From: an uncultured Eubacterium sp.
GTDB taxonomy: Bacteria > Bacillota > Clostridia > Oscillospirales > CAG-272
Direction of reading: 5' to 3'
DNA: 64,000 bases
Assembly (NCBI GenBank): GCA_900544285.1
Contig: UQUT01000001.1
Coordinates: 248,001-312,000 of the forward strand
Shown one piece after another: positions 60,077 to 64,000 of the stretch. A program made the translations under genes and the position numbers. The notes beneath the pieces were generated by a model, which was not told the origin of the DNA, ran no database searches, and saw only the letters and a program-made list of their open reading frames with translations. The stretch's first letter is position 1; each line of letters opens with the position of its first letter.

Positions 60077-60676
60077 TCACATTTTGGAGATGAGAAAATC
60101 CGAAAGCGCTACGACAAGCATTATCGCAATCACATACTTTATAATCAGCCTGATATTCGCGCGTGACATTTTTGCGTCAATTTCGGGGCGGTATTTTTTC
60201 ACGCGACCGAGCATATAGAAAGGAGCGTGAAAAATGTCAACGCTTCCGCTCCTCGTATGGACGGTTGCATAGCAAAAGCAGAGTTCGGTTATATAATACG
60301 GTACGGCGTCGGGGTCGTGCTTTCCGAAAAGCAAAAATTTATATTCTATTCCGACGATATCATTCCATGCGATAAGTCCTTTTTTGTAATGTATGCCGTC
60401 ATCGTTCAACACACAGACGACCCTTCCGAAGCAAAGCCTGTTTATAACGGAAAGTACCGCCGGAACACTGAGCATACCGATCAGAAACTCCGGAATGATG
60501 CTTGTAATGCTTGAAAAATCCGGCTTTTGCGAGTTTTCTGCGGAAAATATAATCTCGTTTATTGCCATTCCGTAAATCGTCATAACAATTGTAAAAGTCA
60601 TACCGAACAATAATACGTTGAAATATTGACGGTGTATCTTCTCGCCGCTTATGTTCTTTAATGGATTTTTGGACAT
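60077..60676 (-). CDS. Unknown membrane protein with PH-like region
   Basis: 199 residues from ATG 60676 (MSKNPLKNISGEKIHRQYFN), chosen because AGGAGAG lies 8 bases before it and the promoter TATAAT at 60737-60742 excludes the longer frame from 60769. Two N-terminal helices (about 20-40 and 60-80), a central segment LNDDGIHYKKGLIAWNDIVGIEY resembling the PH-like fold of STM3941/YcxB-type proteins, and a C-terminal helix (175-195). Single gene of unknown function. Confidence 0.72.
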   Translation of the reverse strand: MSKNPLKNISGEKIHRQYFNVLLFGMTFTIVMTIYGMAINEIIFSAENSQKPDFSSITSIIPEFLIGMLSVPAVLSVINRLCFGRVVCVLNDDGIHYKKGLIAWNDIVGIEYKFLLFGKHDPDAVPYYITELCFCYATVHTRSGSVDIFHAPFYMLGRVKKYRPEIDAKMSRANIRLIIKYVIAIMLVVALSDFLISKM

Positions 60677-60736
60677 TTGCCTGTCTCTCCTCGCTGTTTT
60701 TCGCTCTGCGGAACCGAAACATTCCGCCGCGCCTTT

Positions 60737-60765
60737 ATTATACAGTATTTTCCCGACTTTTTCAA
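60737..60765 (-). promoter_or_regulatory. SigA-type promoter of the 60077 gene
   Basis: Minus strand TTGAAA, 17-bp spacer, TATAAT. Confidence 0.78.
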
Positions 60766-60837
60766 GCATAAAATGCAGTCTTTCCCTTCTGCCGAACCCA
60801 CGGCGTCATGACATTTTAGGCCTTGCGGAATTCCACA

Positions 60838-60880
60838 AAATAACAGCCGCCACATTTCAGAAAACGGGCGGTTGTTTTGG
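60838..60880 (-). terminator. Terminator after the anti-sigma gene
   Basis: AACAGCCGCC (60842-60851) pairs with GGCGGTTGTT (60867-60876) with one wobble; minus-strand TTATTTT follows. Confidence 0.65.
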
Positions 60881-60891
60881 TATATTGTCGG

Positions 60892-62166
60892 TTATTCGAA
60901 ACACGGTATATCTGAATCCGGGACAACATATATTGTGATTGATGTCACTTCATCTGCGTTTGATATATCCCTGAGGGCTTCGGGACTTATGTTTTCGTAT
61001 TTTACGGTCAGCCAATTGAAAGCCGCTGTGCGATATTTTCGCGTCACGTCAACCGTTTCGCAATTCATTTCCGAAAAAAATTCCCTTGTCAGTGCCTTCC
61101 GGCTCATGACTGTTATGCATATTCTGTCCGTATCGAATTCACCAGCTCTTATCAGTGCGTTCAGCTTGTCAATAAGCTCGCCGTCGCTTTCGGGGTGAGA
61201 GGACGAGCCGTCAAAGGTCTGAATTTCGATTTTTCCGAGCGAAAAGCCCGTGACGTTATTTGCAAGCGTCGGTACATCGCCTTCCTCGTGCTCATAGCTT
61301 CTGCGGTTGGCAAGGCTCAACTCATATTTCTCCTTTTCCGGTATATCAAACTCTGCAAGTTGCTTGCGGGTTACGAACACAAAAAGTCTGCCGTTCTTTA
61401 TTATGACGCATATACCGGCGTCCGCAAAGGCTTTTTCCGTAGCTTTCAGATAGCTCGTTCCGTATGCTGCCTCGGCATCACGCAGGATTTTTTCAAGCTG
61501 CTTTATCTCTGTACTTGCACTGTCAATTGCCACGCAGACGCCTTCTCTGTCGAACTCGCCACCGACTATATAAGTCGAAAGTAGCTCATAACCGTAAAAT
61601 TCAGTTCTCTCATTAAAGAATTCCTCTGCCCACTTTTCCCCGTCCGGCGTACCGTCTGTATAAAGCCGCTCTCCGTATTTAAGCGCGTCGCCTTCCTTCA
61701 AAAGTTGTTCCAGTACGTCAACAGACTTATATTTTTCTTTTATTTCGATTCGGCGCTCTTTTGCCGTTTTTCCATCATATATAAAGTCGTCAAAGTCACT
61801 TTTGGTGACGCGCAATGCAAAATACTGTCCGTCAGCCGCCTTATCCAAAGCGTCACCCAAAAAATAATTCATACGCCATCCGTTCCATAGCGAAAACTCC
61901 AACGAAGGCTCATTTTCTCCGTTTTTTGCCCATACGATATTGTCAATATCCGTCGGCAAACGAAATGGCTTTTCTTCTATTCGGTTTGAAATTAAAGGAA
62001 TGAGCGAGCAGATAATAACCGCAAAACACGCCGCAACAGCTCCGATTTTCAGCCATCTGTTTTTCTTTTTTCTCAGAACAGCAAGCCTTTTCTTCTCTTC
62101 GATGTATTCTTCGACAATCCCTGCGTCAATGTTGTTCAGTCCGTCATACCATTCGCTTTTGTTCAT
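60892..62166 (-). CDS. Membrane anti-sigma factor-like protein
   Basis: 424 residues. A short cytoplasmic N-terminus (MNKSEWYDGLNNIDAGIVEEYIEE, basic KKKNRWLK) precedes one transmembrane helix (about 39-60) and a long extracytoplasmic region of about 360 residues without a recognised domain. Its start overlaps the ECF sigma gene by four bases (ATGA), the standard layout of a sigma/anti-sigma pair, and the N-terminus has the size of the minimal sigma-binding part seen in Clostridial anti-sigma proteins. No zinc HxxxCxxC motif is present. Confidence 0.82.
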   Translation of the reverse strand: MNKSEWYDGLNNIDAGIVEEYIEEKKRLAVLRKKKNRWLKIGAVAACFAVIICSLIPLISNRIEEKPFRLPTDIDNIVWAKNGENEPSLEFSLWNGWRMNYFLGDALDKAADGQYFALRVTKSDFDDFIYDGKTAKERRIEIKEKYKSVDVLEQLLKEGDALKYGERLYTDGTPDGEKWAEEFFNERTEFYGYELLSTYIVGGEFDREGVCVAIDSASTEIKQLEKILRDAEAAYGTSYLKATEKAFADAGICVIIKNGRLFVFVTRKQLAEFDIPEKEKYELSLANRRSYEHEEGDVPTLANNVTGFSLGKIEIQTFDGSSSHPESDGELIDKLNALIRAGEFDTDRICITVMSRKALTREFFSEMNCETVDVTRKYRTAAFNWLTVKYENISPEALRDISNADEVTSITIYVVPDSDIPCFE

Positions 62167-62729
62167 ATGGAATATCCCTCGCTTTCAAGTTTTTCTTTGA
62201 GCTGAGCCCTTATTTCGGCAAGCTCCTTGTTTATCATGGAGCGGCTCAGCCCCAGCTCACGTGCAATTTCGTCAATCGACTCCGAAATATAATATCTGCT
62301 CATGAATATAAAACGCCTGCGCTCGGAAAGTCTTCGGATAAACCCGCTGATGATATGCCCAAGCCTCTCGCCGACAAATTTGTCGCAAGCGTCTCCGTCT
62401 CCGGAAACAAAATCCTCGAGCTCGGAAAGAGAGACCGTCATTTCGGACGGTACTTTGCTCTTTTTCGTATTCAGACGATAGCGTTTTATCGCCGCCCTGC
62501 GCAGGATGACAGTCAAAAACGCTTTAAGAACTTTCGGTCTCTCCGGCGGAATTGCGTTCCATGCGCCGAAATATGTATCGCTCAGACACTCATCACAGTC
62601 ATGACTGTTGCCCAGGATGTTCCTCGCAACGGAAAACAGATATCCTCTGTACTTCTTATCGGTTTCTTCAATCGCTCTTTCATCGCGTCCCCAATAAAGA
62701 TCAACTATTTTTTCGTCATCGGCTGACAT
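62163..62729 (-). CDS. ECF-type RNA polymerase sigma factor
   Basis: 188 residues: sigma region 2 (DLYWGRDERAIEETDKKYRG, CDECLSDTYFGAWNAIPPERP) and region 4 HTH (RRFIFMSRYYISESIDEIAR, then SRSMINKELAEIR). The start is ATG 62729 after GGTGAG; an in-frame TTG at 62750 is an alternative but has GGAGG too close. It is followed by the membrane anti-sigma gene with a four-base overlap, so the pair likely senses an envelope signal. The group with YLFSVARNIL and NILGNSHDCDECLSDTY is common in Clostridia. Confidence 0.93.
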   Translation of the reverse strand: MSADDEKIVDLYWGRDERAIEETDKKYRGYLFSVARNILGNSHDCDECLSDTYFGAWNAIPPERPKVLKAFLTVILRRAAIKRYRLNTKKSKVPSEMTVSLSELEDFVSGDGDACDKFVGERLGHIISGFIRRLSERRRFIFMSRYYISESIDEIARELGLSRSMINKELAEIRAQLKEKLESEGYSI

Positions 62730-62847
62730 CTTCTTCTCACCGCTACTCAACCTCCATCCTCCTTTCCGATGATTTCACGCCTCTTCATAAATATAAGTAC
62801 CGAAAAAAACGAAAATGTGTAATAATTTTTGCAAATTTCAGGTTTTT

Positions 62848-62876
62848 ATTATATCATAGATTGCTCACAAGTTCAA
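62848..62876 (-). promoter_or_regulatory. SigA-type promoter of the ECF sigma operon
   Basis: Minus strand TTGAAC, 17-bp spacer, TATAAT, about 120 bases before the start codon. Confidence 0.7.
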
Positions 62877-62907
62877 CATGCCCTTCTGCCGCCGAAGCTA
62901 CCGAAAA

Positions 62908-62936
62908 GCAAAAATCCGCCTGCAACGCAGGCGGAT
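62908..62936 (-). terminator. Intrinsic terminator after the 62944 remnant
   Basis: ATCCGCCTGC, loop AAC, GCAGGCGGAT; the A-run 62910-62914 gives the minus-strand U-tract. Confidence 0.85.
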
Positions 62937-62943
62937 CTGTATT

Positions 62944-63299
62944 TTATGACAAGGAAATATCGTTGAATACGTAAAGATAATAGTCCTCCGGGGTAGACGG
63001 CACGTTTATTGCAACCTCTGTCGCTCTGACATCGGAAAGGACGCGCAACCCGACCGTTTGCGGGTCGTTCTCATCACGTGCGATATTTATCACGCGGTGC
63101 TTTTCCTGCATGATAATATCACGCGCGATGAACTCAATATCGCTTACAAAATGCGTTGCGCTTCCATTCCGTTTTCCGCAAGATAACCGGTCAGGTTGCC
63201 GATAGAGGCAGGGGGCTCATCGTTGGTATATAGCCCGGAATGTACAATGCTCTCGATTTTGCTTGTTCCGATAGTCGTTTTCTCTTTTTCCTTTACAAA
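62944..63299 (-). pseudogene. Frameshifted, start-less gene remnant
   Basis: Two minus-strand frames together give a protein-like product. The first, from 63299, reads KEKEKTTIGTSKIESIV and GLYTNDEPPASIGNLTGYLA; it has no start codon and an in-frame stop just upstream. About 35 codons from the end of frame 1 the sense continues one frame over: ATHFVSDIEFIARDIIMQEK, then STPEDYYLYVFNDISLS and stop at 62944-62946. A one-base deletion near 63150-63165 would explain this. A terminator follows, as for a former gene. Family not recognised; a sequencing error cannot be excluded. Confidence 0.55.
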
Positions 63300-63302
63300 T
63301 TA

Positions 63303-63328
63303 AGCCCCCGTATTTCTACGGGGGCTAT
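63303..63328 (-). terminator. Intrinsic terminator after the CxxCG-repeat surface protein
   Basis: AGCCCCCGTA, loop, TACGGGGGCT, followed on the minus strand by TAATTTG. Confidence 0.75.
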
Positions 63329-63369
63329 TTGGGGTTTTCTCAATTGTTCAATTATCCGGTGTTCGATTG

Positions 63370-64000
63370 TCAGTTTTCTTTTTTCTTCTTGACGGCAACT
63401 ACCGCCGCTGCGGCTCCTCCGCCGAGGACGACGACTCCCGCAACAACTATAAGTATCCATGCATTGCCTGACTTTTCGGGTGTCTCTGTCGTGCCGCCCA
63501 TTGTCGTCTGGGCTGTGGTTGTCGTTGTTGTGCCTGTCGGCTCGATTGTCACAGCGTCCTTTTTGAAGCCGCAGACTGTGCATTCTTCGTGCTTTGAGCC
63601 TGCTTCTGTTGCGGTTGCCGCTTTGTCAATCTTCCATTCGAAGCTATGAGAGGATTCCTCTTTCTTTTCTCCGCAAAGAGAACATTCGTGCCAATGCTTT
63701 TCGCCGTTACTCGACCATTCCGTCTTGAAATTGTGAGCGAGCTTTTCACCCGACTTGAAAGTCTCCGTTCCCTTTTCGCCGCAGGAGCATGAATAATAAT
63801 ATTCTGCGCTTGCGTTGCAGGTTGCAGCGGATTTAAGATATTTTGCGTCCGTATTCTTCTCTGTGAACGAATGTGTATGACCGAGTGCTTCCTTCATAAC
63901 ATATCCGCAGACAGCGCAAGTCTGAGGAGTTGCTTCGGTTGCTTCTGCGCCGGCTCTGTGGAACGCCGTATCCATTCTTTCTCCGCAGACAGCGCATTCA
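63370..64000 (-). CDS. Surface protein with CxxCG repeats and C-terminal membrane anchor (5' part beyond window)
   Basis: C-terminal 210 codons of a protein that enters from the right edge; the frame is open to 64000 so the true start is outside. It has at least five short repeats with a CxxCG knuckle (CAVCGER, CAVCGYVMKEALGHTH, CSCGEKGTE, CSLCGEKKEE, CTVCGFKKDA), each separated by H/S-rich linkers, then a Thr-rich stretch and a C-terminal hydrophobic helix (WILIVVAGVVVLGGGAAAAV) with a Lys-rich stop-transfer end. This layout is typical of large Clostridial surface proteins whose N-terminal domains carry the activity. No LPxTG motif. Confidence 0.82.
   Translation of the reverse strand, partial: ECAVCGERMDTAFHRAGAEATEATPQTCAVCGYVMKEALGHTHSFTEKNTDAKYLKSAATCNASAEYYYSCSCGEKGTETFKSGEKLAHNFKTEWSSNGEKHWHECSLCGEKKEESSHSFEWKIDKAATATEAGSKHEECTVCGFKKDAVTIEPTGTTTTTTAQTTMGGTTETPEKSGNAWILIVVAGVVVLGGGAAAAVVAVKKKKEN

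Noticed and set aside
1..64000. CRISPR arrays, insertion sequences, prophage genes.
   Set aside because: No regularly spaced direct repeats, transposase or integrase motifs, or phage structural genes were found on either strand.

Overview
The window reads as chromosomal DNA of an anaerobic, low-to-mid GC Bacillota of class Clostridia, probably an uncultured gut-type lineage (inference). Reasons seen in the sequence: the ylxM-ffh-rpsP-khpA order, miaB-mutS, the prfA-sua5-coaE operon, a YlmC/YmxH sporulation gene with a SigE-like promoter, LytTR signalling, BspA-type LRRs, three GH78 rhamnosidases, and very regular SigA promoters (nearly all with a 17-bp spacer). There is no rRNA, CRISPR array or insertion sequence; one tRNA gene (Pro, CGG) is present.

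Layout. 1-9.9 kb: mutS (cut by the left edge) and miaB leftwards; a GNAT acetyltransferase behind a leader ORF and attenuator; ylxM-ffh-rpsP-khpA; rpsB-tsf leftwards; a lipoprotein; ylmC. 10-13.7 kb: gapA, then a glycerol-1-phosphate dehydrogenase (AraM type) paired with a TIM-barrel isomerase. 13.7-21.2 kb: two leftward GH78 genes flanking a small unknown operon (short ORF, secreted protein, membrane protein). 21.2-29 kb: ybaK with a 10-TM metal exporter, a membrane protein, and a housekeeping operon prfA-sua5-coaE-double SLT lytic transglycosylase-M18 aminopeptidase. 29.2-33.4 kb: rplM-rpsI, an SdpI-like protein, a tandem GNAT protein, brnQ.

33.8-42.5 kb: a membrane-anchored XRE regulator with a lipoprotein; a heterodimeric ABC exporter next to a LytTR response regulator and an unusually short histidine kinase, with 21-bp spaced direct repeats between them; ilvE behind a leader hairpin; a small lipoprotein. 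42.6-49.1 kb: an aconitase-X dehydratase in two subunits with an Old Yellow Enzyme-type flavoprotein, and a divergent third GH78. 49.3-54.5 kb: an XRE-DUF2807 fusion, tRNA-Pro with an adjacent palindromic element copying its 3' end, a polytopic membrane protein, and a TIR-LRR protein. 54.6-64 kb: an ABC-2 exporter with lipoprotein, DUF3737-patB, an ECF sigma/anti-sigma pair, a frameshifted gene remnant, and a CxxCG-repeat surface protein cut by the right edge.

The strongest candidates for new biology are the attenuation leader of the GNAT gene, the TIR-LRR protein, the aconitase-X/flavoprotein operon, the LytTR-ABC module with a sensorless kinase, and the tRNA-proximal palindromic element. 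All functional links between neighbours are inference from sequence alone.
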